This document shows positions 33,419 to 44,234 of a stretch of 64,000 nt of DNA, in pieces; the stretch's first letter is position 1, and the number at the start of each line of letters is the position of its first letter. Position numbers and translations under genes: made by a program. The stretch comes from Zasmidium citrigriseum (Eukaryota > Ascomycota > Dothideomycetes > Mycosphaerellales > Mycosphaerellaceae), in the NCBI GenBank assembly GCA_002786025.1, contig NHNW01000004.1, positions 1 through 64,000 on the forward strand. Reading direction: 5' to 3'. The notes under the pieces are model-generated. The model was not told where the DNA came from. It did not search any database and saw only the letters and a program-made list of their open reading frames with translations.

Positions 33419-34645
33419 TCAAAGCTGACTCTCCTCCTCATCATCGTCTTGTCCAACCTCCTTCCTCCACTTCAGTCGAGCAATCATACTCCGATCGACC
33501 TCCCTCTCAGCTTCCAGGCTGGCAATCTTGGCCTCAAGTTCAGCTATCTTCGCACCCTTTGCTTTGAGAGCCAGGCGAGAAATGTCTCGCCCTTTGGTGA
33601 CTCCTTGCGTCTTCAGGTCGTGTTTCGAGAGGATGCTGCGTACCTTCTCGAGCGTCTCACGCGGCATGTTGACGTTTGAGAGCTCTGCGAGGACTTCGCT
33701 GGTAAGAGAGCTGGCAGAATCGGCCGGGTCGACGAGAGCGTCTTTGTAGCGAGAGTTTGGTGATGGAGACGAGGGTAGTCCGGGCGTGGTTCCAGAGTCC
33801 TGAGGCGTTTGTGGTGTGCTTATTGTCGTTGCTGCACTCGAGGTTGCCGGCTCTTCGAAGGTCACTGCCTTGGGCTGTGGTTTCGATGGAGTGGCGAAAT
33901 AGTCTGCAACCGTCTTCCTCGCCGAAGTTAGACTTGTAGGCTCAGTGACCTCGTCGATCCAGGGCAGCTTTCGACTCGTCTTTCGCACAGTTGTCGCCGG
34001 CGTGGCATAGACTCCCGTCTTTGGGGCCTTTTGTGGTGTCTCAAACGATGAACTCTCCACCAAATCCGCCATCTCTTGCTCCTCCTCAGGCTGCAAGTCG
34101 AAGTCGTCATCATCCAAGCTCGCATCTCTCGCATTCCTCTTCTTTCGCACATTTGCCGCCGGAGTGGGTGTAGGTGACGGCGAATCTGTCTCTGAGTCCT
34201 CCTTGACCACAGCCTGCCCATTCGTCTTACTCCCCGAAGAAAACAATCCCCTCCCTTGCACCTGCATCGGCGTCCTCCCAGCATTCCACCCCTCCTGCAC
34301 ATCCCCCCTCTTCTCCACCCTCCCATTCCCCATAACTGTCGCTTCCTCCCTCAACTTCGCATCCTCATCCCACAGAAAGAAATCACAACCACCCGTCTTC
34401 TCCCCTCCAGGTCCTTTGTTGCGATTCTGACAAGTGTAGAACCATCGTCCTTGATTCCGTCCCTCTTTCTTGACTTTGAAGTGCTCGGCGGGGAGGCGTG
34501 GGGTGCAGTCGCAGTGCCAGATGTTGTCGGCGAAGAGTCCTCGCAGTGGAGTGATGCTACCACCTCCTCTTGCTCCTCCTCGCCCGCCTCGGCCTCCGCG
34601 ATATCCACCACCGCCGCCGCCGCGATAACGGCCGCCGCGTTGCAT
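33419..34645 (-). CDS. GRF-type zinc finger protein with RGG N-terminus and coiled coil
   Basis: An intronless frame of 408 aa. The N-terminus is an RGG box (RGGRYRGGGGGGYRGGRGGR) of the type that binds RNA or is arginine-methylated. A GRF zinc finger follows at about 43-92: CDCTPRLPAEHF, GRNQGRWFYTC, then GGCDFFLWDED, with the G-R-F/W core and four zinc ligands. GRF fingers occur in APE2, topoisomerase III and NEIL3 and bind single-stranded nucleic acid (family knowledge). A long disordered, Ser/Thr/Pro-rich region with acidic patches follows, then a C-terminal coiled coil (IAELEAKIASLEAEREVDRS). No catalytic domain is present, so this is an adaptor rather than an enzyme. Nucleic-acid binding is a good inference; the pathway is unknown. 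Confidence 0.88.
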   Translation of the reverse strand: MQRGGRYRGGGGGGYRGGRGGRGGARGGGSITPLRGLFADNIWHCDCTPRLPAEHFKVKKEGRNQGRWFYTCQNRNKGPGGEKTGGCDFFLWDEDAKLREEATVMGNGRVEKRGDVQEGWNAGRTPMQVQGRGLFSSGSKTNGQAVVKEDSETDSPSPTPTPAANVRKKRNARDASLDDDDFDLQPEEEQEMADLVESSSFETPQKAPKTGVYATPATTVRKTSRKLPWIDEVTEPTSLTSARKTVADYFATPSKPQPKAVTFEEPATSSAATTISTPQTPQDSGTTPGLPSSPSPNSRYKDALVDPADSASSLTSEVLAELSNVNMPRETLEKVRSILSKHDLKTQGVTKGRDISRLALKAKGAKIAELEAKIASLEAEREVDRSMIARLKWRKEVGQDDDEEESQL

Positions 34646-34982
34646 CGTTTTCGGCGGAGTGATGCTGTAGAGTGGGCGTGAGAGCCTAGGCGATGATCGA
34701 TGTCGAAATTGGATTATGCATCATGTGAAGATAAGGAATTCGTCCAAGTGAAGTGAAGAGGTCGGTTGCAGGGTCGAGTGAAGTGAAGTGGCTGGCAAAG
34801 CTCGTTGTCCAGCGCAACGTTTCAGGGCAGGAGCTCAGCGTCATCGCACGCTAGTGAAAGCTTATTCGCTGGATTCAATTCAATTCACGGCGATATCGAA
34901 CGAACATGTGAAAGCAGAGCATCCAAGAACGATTCCTCACATTCGCCTGATAGCCCTGGGGTATACTCATCAAGTCGTCAAT
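34646..34982. promoter_or_regulatory. Promoter with two AGTGAAGTGAAG repeats
   Basis: Upstream of the GRF zinc-finger start. AGTGAAGTGAAG occurs at about 34747-34758 and again at 34777-34788, a 30-bp phased direct repeat. The core GTGAAG equals the arm of the inverted repeat at 16355-16375. The right side also contains the 3' UTR of the SH3BGR-like gene. Confidence 0.45.
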
Positions 34983-35981
34983 CTAATCCTCCACCGTCTT
35001 GGTGGCATCTTCGCCTTCTTTGGCGCTTTGCTCCTGGGGCTTTGCTGTCTCATCGCCAACCTTCAAACCTTCAACGCCTTTCGTAGCAGCCGATTCGTCT
35101 GCGTCTTCACCTTCTTCCTCTCGCAAGGAGTTCTCGCTCTCGATCTTCTTGATCTCCTCTGACGGTGCTTCCACAATGTCACTGCCCCGGTGCTTCTCCG
35201 TGGCCTTTGGAGCGGCTTCAGCAGATGGTTCTTCAGCCTGTGCTGGAGTTGCTGTGCCGGATTGCAATCTCGATGCTGGGGCAGAGAGGTGGTCGATTCC
35301 AGCCGCAGGCGGGTTGAGAGCTTCTTTAGCCTTCTCGATGCTCTCCTTCTTGTCCTCGGGCGAGGATGTCATCGTCTCGGCATTGATGGCCTCGAAGTTG
35401 CTCGGCGATGTAGGCTTGTTCCGTGCTGCTATCTCCTCTGCTCCAGGAAGTGGTATAGGCTTGGCCTTCGTCTCGTCCAAGAGCGGCGCTGGTGCCTTGT
35501 TGACTGGCGCCTGGCTCACTTTCGAAGTACGCTGCGTTGCAGTAGGTTTGACAGAGAGCGGCGGCGCAATATTCACACCGGTCTGGCCTCCAGGCGGTGC
35601 AGCATTGTTCGCAGGCACTGGGCCAATGTTCTCCTTGAGCTCGCCAAACTCATTCCACTCCTCGACCTCTGCCAGATCCTAGCAATTATGTTAGCCCTAT
35701 CCCTCTGACCAGCTCTTCTTCCATGCCGCACATACACCAATGACATATCCTTCCTTCACCAGACCGGGGAGCTTTCTCTGACCTCCTCTCCTCTGCCATA
35801 ATCTACGCGCTTTCTCGTCTGTGGCGGTGTCGATTGCTTGGAAGGGTATCTTGTTTGCCTTGAGGATCGTTTCCATGCGCGAGGTCGCCGTGATGATGTG
35901 GGAGGAGCCGGCAGTCAGGGATGTGTACAGGAAGAGTCGCGGGTCGTCCTCCAGCTCTTTCAGGCTCACCGCCGCGGCCAT
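34983..35981 (-). CDS. SH3BGR/glutaredoxin-fold protein with long acidic tail
   Basis: Two exons, 35981-35736 and 35678-34983, give 313 aa. The first about 100 residues fit the thioredoxin-like fold of SH3-binding glutamic-acid-rich proteins: LFLYTSLTAGSS, METILKANKIPFQAIDTA, KARRLWQRRGGQRKLPGLVK, then GYVIGDLAEVEEWNEFGELK across the splice. There is no CxxC or CxxS active site, so no redox catalysis is expected, as in SH3BGR relatives. The remaining 200 residues are disordered, rich in Ala, Glu, Lys and Pro and strongly acidic at the end. It may be a scaffold or protein-binding module (inference). Family call good, function unknown. Confidence 0.85.
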
Positions 35982-36464
35982 CTTGCTCGATGTGTAGACC
36001 TAGGGCAGCTGGTTGAATGTGCTCGTGGGCGTCGCGATCGGTCGAGGTATCGGAGAGTTCGAAGGGTGTCCCAGTGCGACGTTTCACGAGACGAAGTACA
36101 GTGTTTCGGGTCTGTCACGAGGAAGAATCCAGAAGCTTGAGAGTGTCACAGCTTGGAGGTCGGTATGACGAAACGAGGAGCTTGAGACTTGAGACATGCG
36201 CTAATCTCTAGTGCATCGCCGGTTGGAAACTGGGGAGCAAGCATGGCAAGAGCTTGTCTGCACTTCAGACACAAGCATTATCTGATTGATGATACTATAC
36301 AAACAAGCAAAGCTGTGGAACCTAGTCCACAGTGAGATCTCGGGCCATGAGAATCCGGCCTGCTCGAACGAGCCGCTGAGCAAAATGCAATAAGACATGC
36401 TAGAACGCTTCAAAACAAAAGAGCATGGTGATAAATTTCCCACATTCACATCATTCCCTCCAGA
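35982..36464. other. Intergenic between two leftward genes
   Basis: About 480 bp holding the promoter of the SH3BGR-like gene and the 3' end of the next gene. No coding potential or named element is seen. Confidence 0.4.
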
Positions 36465-38355
36465 TTAGCGGCCACGGAGGTTCTTCCAGACCTTCTTGAA
36501 GCCGCCTTTCGAGGTTCGCGTGACTGCAAAAGCTCCATGCGCGCCAGTGTGATCGTCGCAAACGGGCAGCGTCTCCAGGGCCAGGGGATCGCTGTCTGCT
36601 ACTTCAACTCCTGACACCTCCTTCCTCTGGAAAGCGTAGAGCTCTCGTTCGGGTGCACGCAGATCCGGTCTCGTCAGAGTCATCCGAAGCGTCATCTCAC
36701 GCCCTGCGATATCTGGCGACAAACTCCGGCAGCTTGCCTTTCCTGGTGTGAAGGGCAGAGCGACACCCGAATCCAGCGAGGAGTGTGGCGTGGTATTCGG
36801 TTGGAAGCCCTCGTTGACCAGCGATGGAGTCTTTGGGGATCTGGACGACGCCTCTTCTTCGTCGTCTTTGCTGTTGGTGATGGATAGATTGTCCATGTCG
36901 GTTTCCAGGGGATCGATGCCCGAACCGACTGAAGTGGATCGCTGTGCGGCACCACGCTCGCTTGGAAAACCAAACTCCAGTGCTTCGTCAAACTTTTCAG
37001 GAGATGCCAGAAACTCTCGAAGCTTTTGCCGGGCTTGAGAGTCTTTGTAGTACTTCGTCGCAGGTGGAGTCTCTGTTGGTGTCGGGCTTGGCGATTGCAC
37101 TGGTTTGCTCAAGCTTGTGATCGTATTGGGTGAAGGTAACGGAGGCACTGCCGGGGTCAAGGTAGGCGGAGGCAATGGCAGTGGTGCGAGAGATATCGCA
37201 CGCTTGCGTGAGAATGATTTCCGTCGCAGGTCGGGGGAGGAGGCCAACTCCTTGTTAGCAGGAATTGGAGGTAGTGCGCTGTACGTGGAGCACACTGAGC
37301 CTTGCCTCCTCCTGGAGTACATCTTGAGAAATTCAATGTCGGTCCCGTTGGCATGGTCGTAACTGTCCACCGACTCCGAGTCCATCTCGAACCAATCCTT
37401 CTCCATATCATCCATATAGCCATCCGAAACAGACGTATAGCAATTCGATGATGCAACGCTTCCCTTTCGGTCCAGAGTAGAACGTCGGGAGAAGCCGTCG
37501 TCCATGGCTGGTGATGGGGAGCCCAGCGCCCGTTCTGAGCTCTCAGTGAGGAGTACGAGCTCTTCTGAGGTGAAGTGCGACCGCTTGACCTTGTCGGGCA
37601 GCGCCAGGAATCGTAAAGCTTGTTCTTCGTCCACGTCAGCTTCCGTACGGACCGGGCGAGAGAAGGACTTCCGGGGCGGTTGAGAGAGAGCGGAGGGCTT
37701 GAAGCTGTGAGCGGTCTTGGGGCGCATGGCATCCATTGAAGGTTTGCTTGACAGGCGATGGTCCTTTTCGGGCTGCTGCTTCTTCCGCTTCTGCGCGGCG
37801 GACTCTCGAGCAATGCGTAGGCGCTCGACTGAAGAGAAGTATTTCTTCCTGGGCGGGCTGTTAGCACAAGATCTAATGAAGCATTTCAATCGAGATTGTG
37901 ACCATGTGGCCAAGGTGACAATCGCAGTGGCGGTTTCAGGTTGAAGACAACAGCGCATGCACATGTCTCGAACAGACGAAATGGTCACGAGTCGCAGTCT
38001 CTCTTTTGGCGGCCGCAGAGTCGATCGCTCTTTCCCAACTGGGTGAAGATGTTTGGTGTGCTTTGTCGGTGCGAGGCATGTGATGTCAGAGCTGAAGAGA
38101 GACCATTGATACTCACTGGATTGAAGGCGGAAGCGCCTCATACTCCTCCGGCGTGACCATGTTGGGGCGTGATTTGGATCGAGACCTGGACGAGGTGTGG
38201 GTTTGGGGACCGTCGCGGGTTATAGGGCGGGCGCGGTCGGCGGAGAGTCGTCGTGGCGATGGGCGACGGGCACACGACTCAATGTAGCGGGAGGGAGGAG
38301 ATTGATGGAGGTCCAGCAAACCGAGTTCTGGGTCGGCGGCGGCAGGGTTGTGCAT
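36465..38355 (-). CDS. Disordered Ser/Pro-rich protein, unknown function
   Basis: Two-exon model 38355-38117 and 37848-36465, 540 aa. The 268-nt intron is long for this window but removes stop-free yet non-protein-like sequence and restores EEYEALPPSIQKKYFSSVER, a motif I associate with conserved fungal proteins of unknown role. No ATG precedes 38355 in this frame close by, so an upstream exon is possible. After the motif come a basic helix (RLRIARESAAQKRKKQQPEK), long Ser/Pro-rich stretches with phospho-type sites (SFSRPVR, RRSTLDRKGS), a Pro-rich block (PLPLPPPTLTPAVPPLPSP), and a basic end (SKGGFKKVWKNLRGR) that could bind membrane. No enzyme domain seen. Coding status strong, gene start uncertain. 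Confidence 0.75.
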
Positions 38356-39144
38356 GCTGGGATTGAGATGCCTTGCAGATGGGGAGGGGCCAGTTGTGGC
38401 AGGTCGGCCGCCGCCAGATGTTGCTTTTGTTCCAGAGCCGTGGTTTGGCAACGCGAGCGGTGCATGGACGAGGCGATATGGGCGATGCGGGCGCGCGCAG
38501 ACACAGAGTCACAGACAGAGGCAGCTGGAGAAGCTCGAGGGCAGTACCACGTTTCCCGGGCCATATTATTATTAGAGGCACTCGCCCCGACGGCGACAGG
38601 ATGAGTAGAGTTCACGCACTCGTGCAGCAGGTGCAGGAGCCAACGCTTGTCAAACCGACCGATACTGTGCCCTCTACCCTGCCCTGCTCACCACCTCTGC
38701 TCGGGAGACGGGCGACGGTGCCTGTCAGCAGCACGTCCGCCGAATAGATGGCCCCATCGCTGCCCTCCCCCATCATCAACTCACATCACCTGAGCGTGAG
38801 TTTCATCGCGCTGACGCTCCGCGCGCTGCATCCCCGTCCGGCGACTGCAAGCCAATGTTGAATGGCCCCCTCGACGGCCAGCCTGTTGTACCCATGGTGG
38901 CATGGCCGCAATGGTATAATGCCCATTCGGGCGCGCTGGCCGTAGCTGCTGACGCCACCATCCGCACGCTTCGTCGCCGGCGAGCGTGTTCCGCCCTTCC
39001 CAGCGCGTGGTGGAGGGTGGCAGCGGCCTGGTGTGGGCGGCTGCTCGTGCTGCAGTGCAACGAAAGGTCGCCAGGAACGGGTCTAGCTTCGCTCGCTATA
39101 CAGCCGTATCCTTGTAGATCTGAATGTGCGTGCAGGCTAGCGCA
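38356..39144. other. Promoter region up to the transposon block
   Basis: GC-rich, unmutated DNA upstream of the leftward gene and directly abutting the target-site duplication of the first MULE. A frame at 38855-39193 runs into the transposon end and is not credible as a gene. The lack of RIP here shows the mutation stops at the repeat border. Confidence 0.45.
39136..39144. repeat. Target-site duplication, left copy of MULE 1
   Basis: gctagcgca, immediately outside the left inverted repeat. The right copy at 42452-42460 is gctagcgta: 8 of 9 bases match and the difference is a CpA to TpA change. A 9-bp duplication is the MULE hallmark. Confidence 0.8.
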
Positions 39145-42100
39145 CCCCGCCACTAAATCGGACTCCCCTGCCCGTAGGACTCCCCTTCGATAACGTAATG
39201 TGGATCCCGGCTTTACAGCTAAATTTACTAGTAAACTCGGGATTATAACTACTCTACCTATACCTATTACCTACCCCTTACTACTACTAGTCTTCTACGA
39301 GCCTATATATATTATTATATAATAACGCGATATTAATAGCTATTTAATAAGCTAATAAGGAAAGGGTTTTTATAGCTATAATCGACATTTCTTATTAATT
39401 CTAAGTCCCCTATCTTATAGACTAAATATAGGCCTTTAGCTATACCTTATATAGTCTCGTACTAGTAAATATAGTACTTAATAGCCTTATAAAGGTTATT
39501 ATTACTAGGGTAGTAGAAAGGGTTAGAAAGGTTACTACTATTATAACAAATAGTATTAATAACGGTACTACTAGACGTACTACTAGACGTTATATAGTAG
39601 TAGAGCGAGTAGTAGCCGTTATAGTATAGGCTAAGTCGAATATAGGGGTCGTTAAGGGGGTTATTACTACTAGAGGTAGCTAAAGGGGTAGTACTAGAGC
39701 TACTAAGGGGGTATAGGGTAGAAGGAAGGTTAGAGTACCTCCGCCTATACCTATCGTAACTACTAGAGGTTAGCTAGTTATTACTACTACTCTACGATAA
39801 TCCGCTTTATCTACTCGAGCTCTAAGGGTATAGAGGGTAGTACTACTAGCGCTATAGAAGATATAGGCTCGAAGCTAGCGTCGTTATCGTTAGTATAGGT
39901 ACCCGTAGTAGTATTATTATAGTACTATAGGCTATAAGCCTACCCTACCGCCTTATACTTATACTAGCGGTTATTATAAGCTCCTTTATAGCTATAGAAG
40001 ATACTATTTAATACCTTCGCTCGTAGCTAAGCTTATAATAGTTAAGGTAGTAGTATTTTAAGAGTAGTAGATAGTAGATTAACCTTCTTAGCTCGCTTTA
40101 CTCTAATAGCTATATTCCTATCGCCCTACTCTAGCCGAGTAAGTACTCGCCTTATAGACTATTTACTCGCTTTAAGGCGCGTTAGCTACTAGCTCTAATT
40201 TACTACTAGCGGCCTTATCGTTACCCTATCCTTCTTATTAGGAAAAGTATACTAGTAAGGGTTAATTTCTTCGAGTAAGAGGTAGCTATTAGTCTTATAG
40301 AGCTCTATAAGCCTATATAGATAAGGCTAGCTATAAACTTTTATTTTATAGCCGTTATAGATATAGTTAGGATAGTTGTATTAATATCTATAGCTAATAG
40401 GCTCGCCTATAGCGTCGTCGACAGCGTTAATAAGAGCTAGCGCGCGCTTATCGTCCTTATAGAGCTTACGAAGGTAGTAGTAATAAAGCTAGTTACGTAT
40501 AGAGGACTAGAACTCGCCGTTAATTAAGAAGGTTAGTACCTTAGATAGATCTACCCCCCTATTATCGTTATAGTACTTAACCCTATAGCGCTAGAAGTTT
40601 ATTAGCTTCTTAAAGAGGATATAGATATTATTATAGCTAGTATAGATCTACTACTTTATTTTTAAATACTAACCTTTAACCCGTAATAATAACTTCTCGC
40701 CGAAGTATCTTATCTCGTTAGCCTAGTAGTCTACGAATCGTTAGTAGTACTAGTACTAGTACTTATTAAAGTAGTCGCCTATCTTAGGCTAGGTGTCTAT
40801 AAAGTCGGCTAGCCGCTTAGTAAACTCTTACTTAGTTAGTAAGTAAATTATATCGTAAAAGACCCTTATAAGGTACTCGGTTTCCTTAGAATTATACTAG
40901 CTATTACCTTACTCGTTACGCTACTATCGATAGTCTACTCTAAGGGTACGTACCTTTATAAGGAAGTCTTACCTAAGGTACTATTTATATACTAACTTAC
41001 CTATATAGTCCTTAGGCTATATAGCGTCGATAGTATTAATTATAGCTTCCTTACGGTCCGAGACGATAATATTAGGTAGAGGTATCTAGTACTTCTCGAA
41101 GGTCTAACGAAAGAATCTTATAACGAGCTTATAGTCTAGCTAGCTACTTCCTTCTATTATTATAATAGCTAAGTTAATAGTAGTATTTATACCGCTCTAG
41201 GCGTAGTAGTCGAAGAGCTACTTCCTATATAGGTTTGTCTTAAAGGTAGTATCTATTACGAGTACCTTAGGGTACCTCTTATACTACTAGATTGCCTTAG
41301 GGTAGATAGTAATAAGCTACTTAATCTACTTAGTCTTCTTGTAAGTATTATAGGCTACCTTAAATCTATACTTATCTAGTAGCTTAAGGGTACGCTCTAC
41401 TTAATTATAAAGCCGCCGAGCGTTAATATTACGCCTTACTCGCTCGTTATAGAGGTTAGTTATCTTTAAGATAACTCTATTATTATCTAGATAGCGATCT
41501 AGCTTTATAGCTATTATACTAACCTACTATAGACTAGTAATCGTCGACTTAGCGCCCTTCCGTAATCGTCGACGAACGTTAGCTAAAGCAGTAAGGTACT
41601 CGGCTAGCTCGTAATTATACTTTAAGTAAGTACTATTATAGAGCGAAAGGATATAGGGCGAGTTAAGTAGATTATCTTAATCGATAGTAATACTCTTAAA
41701 CTTAAACGGATAGTCTATCTTCTTAGTACGTATAATTCTTAATCTAGTCTTATTACGGCTATTATATTTACCTCTCTTTATATAATATATCTTAAACTTA
41801 TAGGGCGGTAGGCCCTTCTTCTTATACTTATAGACTCTACGGATAAACTTATAGCCGCTAACCTTCTTATATTTATAGATAGTAGCTATAAAGGTATCTA
41901 GGCTTTTATACTCGTACTCTTCTAGTAGTATAGCCGGCGGAAGTAACCCTTCTTCGGATCTATTAGATCTAGCTTCTTCTTTATTAACGTCGATCGGATT
42001 ACTACTAGTCTAAGTAATAATAGCCTTAGGCTCTTCTTTAATTATAGGCTCGTCGATAACGATAGGCTCGTAGCTTAGCTAAGTAATAATAGACGCGTCT

Positions 42101-42451
42101 ATAGGCTCTAACTTAATAGAGGGGTAGGTAGGCTTAGTAGTAGTATTAGTAGCGGCGTTAGTAAGGAAGTCTTACTTATATATATACTACGATAATAGGG
42201 GGGGTAGAGCGGAGAGCGGAGAGTCTATTAGGAGCGGTAGTAATAGGTAGGAAGTAGTAGGACGGGTAGTAGATAGTATAGAAGAAAGGGTATTAAGTTA
42301 TTAATAATAGACTAAGGTACGCGTATACGCGTATATACTAGCCTATACTTTTTTGTATAAGAAATATACTATAATAGACATAATTAGATATACGCGGGTA
42401 CATTATCGAAGGGGAGTCCTACGGGTAGGGGAGTCCGATTTAGTAGCGGGG
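39145..42451 (-). mobile_element. MULE (Mutator-like) DNA transposon 1, RIP-inactivated
   Basis: A 3.3-kb element with about 53-bp terminal inverted repeats at 39145-39197 and 42399-42451 (outer end ccccgc, then actaaatcggactcccc) and a 9-bp flanking duplication. The transposase lies on the minus strand and is riddled with stops at former Gln and Trp codons. Around 41233-41270 it reads YPKVLVIDTTFKTN, with the first catalytic Asp; around 41030-41090 it reads IIVSDRKEAIINTIDAI, the second Asp region of the MULE domain. Between them ITNLAIIIIEG-type hydrophobics match the fold. CpA and TpG are nearly gone, so there are almost no ATG codons. The left repeat is far less mutated than the right. 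The element cannot encode active transposase. Confidence 0.9.
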
Positions 42452-44234
42452 GCTAGCGTAAACGTCGTGCCTAAAAAAAGCCCTACTCGCCCCTACTAGC
42501 CGTATATCTAATATCGACGACTCCTACTACCGCTAGTAGATACTAGCGCGTATTATAGGCGGTAGAGGATAGCGTATCGAGCGCTAGTAGAGCGTCTCTT
42601 ATATCGTTCGTCTACCGCGACACATATCGAAACAATAGCGGCACTTACTATATACTATCGTAACTCGCTATACGTATTAAATACTAACCTCCGCCTTAGT
42701 AGGTAACAAAGCTCCTTCTACTTAGATAGCGCAATCCTATATCGCTAAGTTAACGTCGTAGGGTTTATCCTCCTACCGACTACCCCTTTTAGCGCCGCCT
42801 AGACGCCTATAGTTCGGCTTTATTAATACCTCCTATACGAAATAGCCTATATAACTTCTAAATACTAGGGTATTTATAGTAAGCGAGGAGCCCCTCTATC
42901 TTACTATCCCTATTATTAAAAGGCGTTTGCATCTTTAACGACGATATATACTACTAAGGCGTAGTAATACCTCGCTAAGGAAGCGAGAGATAGTATAAGC
43001 GAGGCGTCGACGGTCCGTCTACTAGCCTTAGTTACTTAAACTGCCTACTAAGGTAAATTTCAAGCTAAACCCGAATAGGAAAGTTGCCGTAGGCAGTCTA
43101 AGGGCCTAATCGCACCCTTAGGAGATAATTCCTAGCTTTAGCTTTAAAACAATAATATCGCGATATCGATATCTCGACACTCGTATCGCTTTTCGAAAAT
43201 CTAACGCTATAACTTTTTTCGCCTTATCCTAACGAGTCGATACGTACTAATTTCGAGAGCGTTACATAAAGCGCCTAGGGTATAAAAGGTTTTAAAAAAT
43301 CGCCTAAGAAAAAGACGGAAAGTAAGGATTTCTAAGAAATCTTTTATACCTTATAATACTTAGTATATTTATAAAATAATACTTAGAGGCCCTAGAGACG
43401 GTATATATAAATAAAGTTATAAAGAGATTTTTTTAAATTTTAACCTCGTTATCGAGATATCGCTATCGAGGGGAAATAGGCCTAAGAATTATAAAATTAG
43501 GTATCGATTTTTACGACTATCTCTTACTTTATAATATAGGTATTTCTATATAAAACCTCCCTAGGGAGTAAGCCTAGGTTCCTAGGATTCGATTATACTT
43601 TTTAGATTTTCGAGAAACGCTCTTATTACAACGTCGTCGCCGTCGTAAGTTATCGTCGTAAAGCGGGCTTAGAATTATTACTAAAGGTATTACTTAGGCC
43701 CTTAGACTATCTCGCGATAGTTTCCGTAACTTATTACTATTAGATAACCTAGCGAGCTAGTCTAAGCTTCTAAGGCTATCCGTCTACTAGCTACTCTCTC
43801 CGCTCGTCTCTATCTAAAAAGAACTCCTAGCGTATATATCTACCCTTACTAACTATAGATTACTAACGCCGCCCTTCTCTCTTATCGTAAAGGTAAGCGC
43901 TATACTACGCCTCCTCCGCCTCTAGGTACTCTTAATCCTAGCTAGCGATCTCGTTTATAGGCTAAAAAGAAGGTATAATATTCTTCTAGGCTAATATAAG
44001 CTAATTAAATAGACTTTTCTAGCTCCTCTCGTATATCTTCGCTCTAGATATAGAAAGTACGGTATAGAACTACTCTATTATAATTAAGGGTATATAGCCC
44101 TTAGCGGTCTACTATATAGCTTAGCGGTTTTTTATTATTAGATTTGTTTCGGATATAGGAACGAGACTTTCTATAACTAAAATAGTAGAAAGGATTTTTA
44201 TATAGATTTATTTATTAATAGGAAATAGACTAGT
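42452..44234. repeat. RIP-degraded repeat between the two MULEs, unidentified
   Basis: 1.8 kb of RIP-type sequence that starts with the right target-site duplication of MULE 1 (42452-42460). No reading frame could be recognised on either strand. Around 43150-43470 there are nested inverted segments: gatatcgatatctcga-type near 43160 against tatcgagatatcgc near 43450, and ggtataaaaggttt (about 43278) against aatcttttatacc (about 43339), suggesting a fold-back or MITE-like unit. It is presumably a third repeat family into which or beside which the MULEs landed. Confidence 0.5.

Noticed and set aside
42452..44234. Possible LTR of a retroelement between the MULEs
   Set aside because: No TG...CA termini or matching second LTR can be seen, although RIP would erase exactly those dinucleotides.
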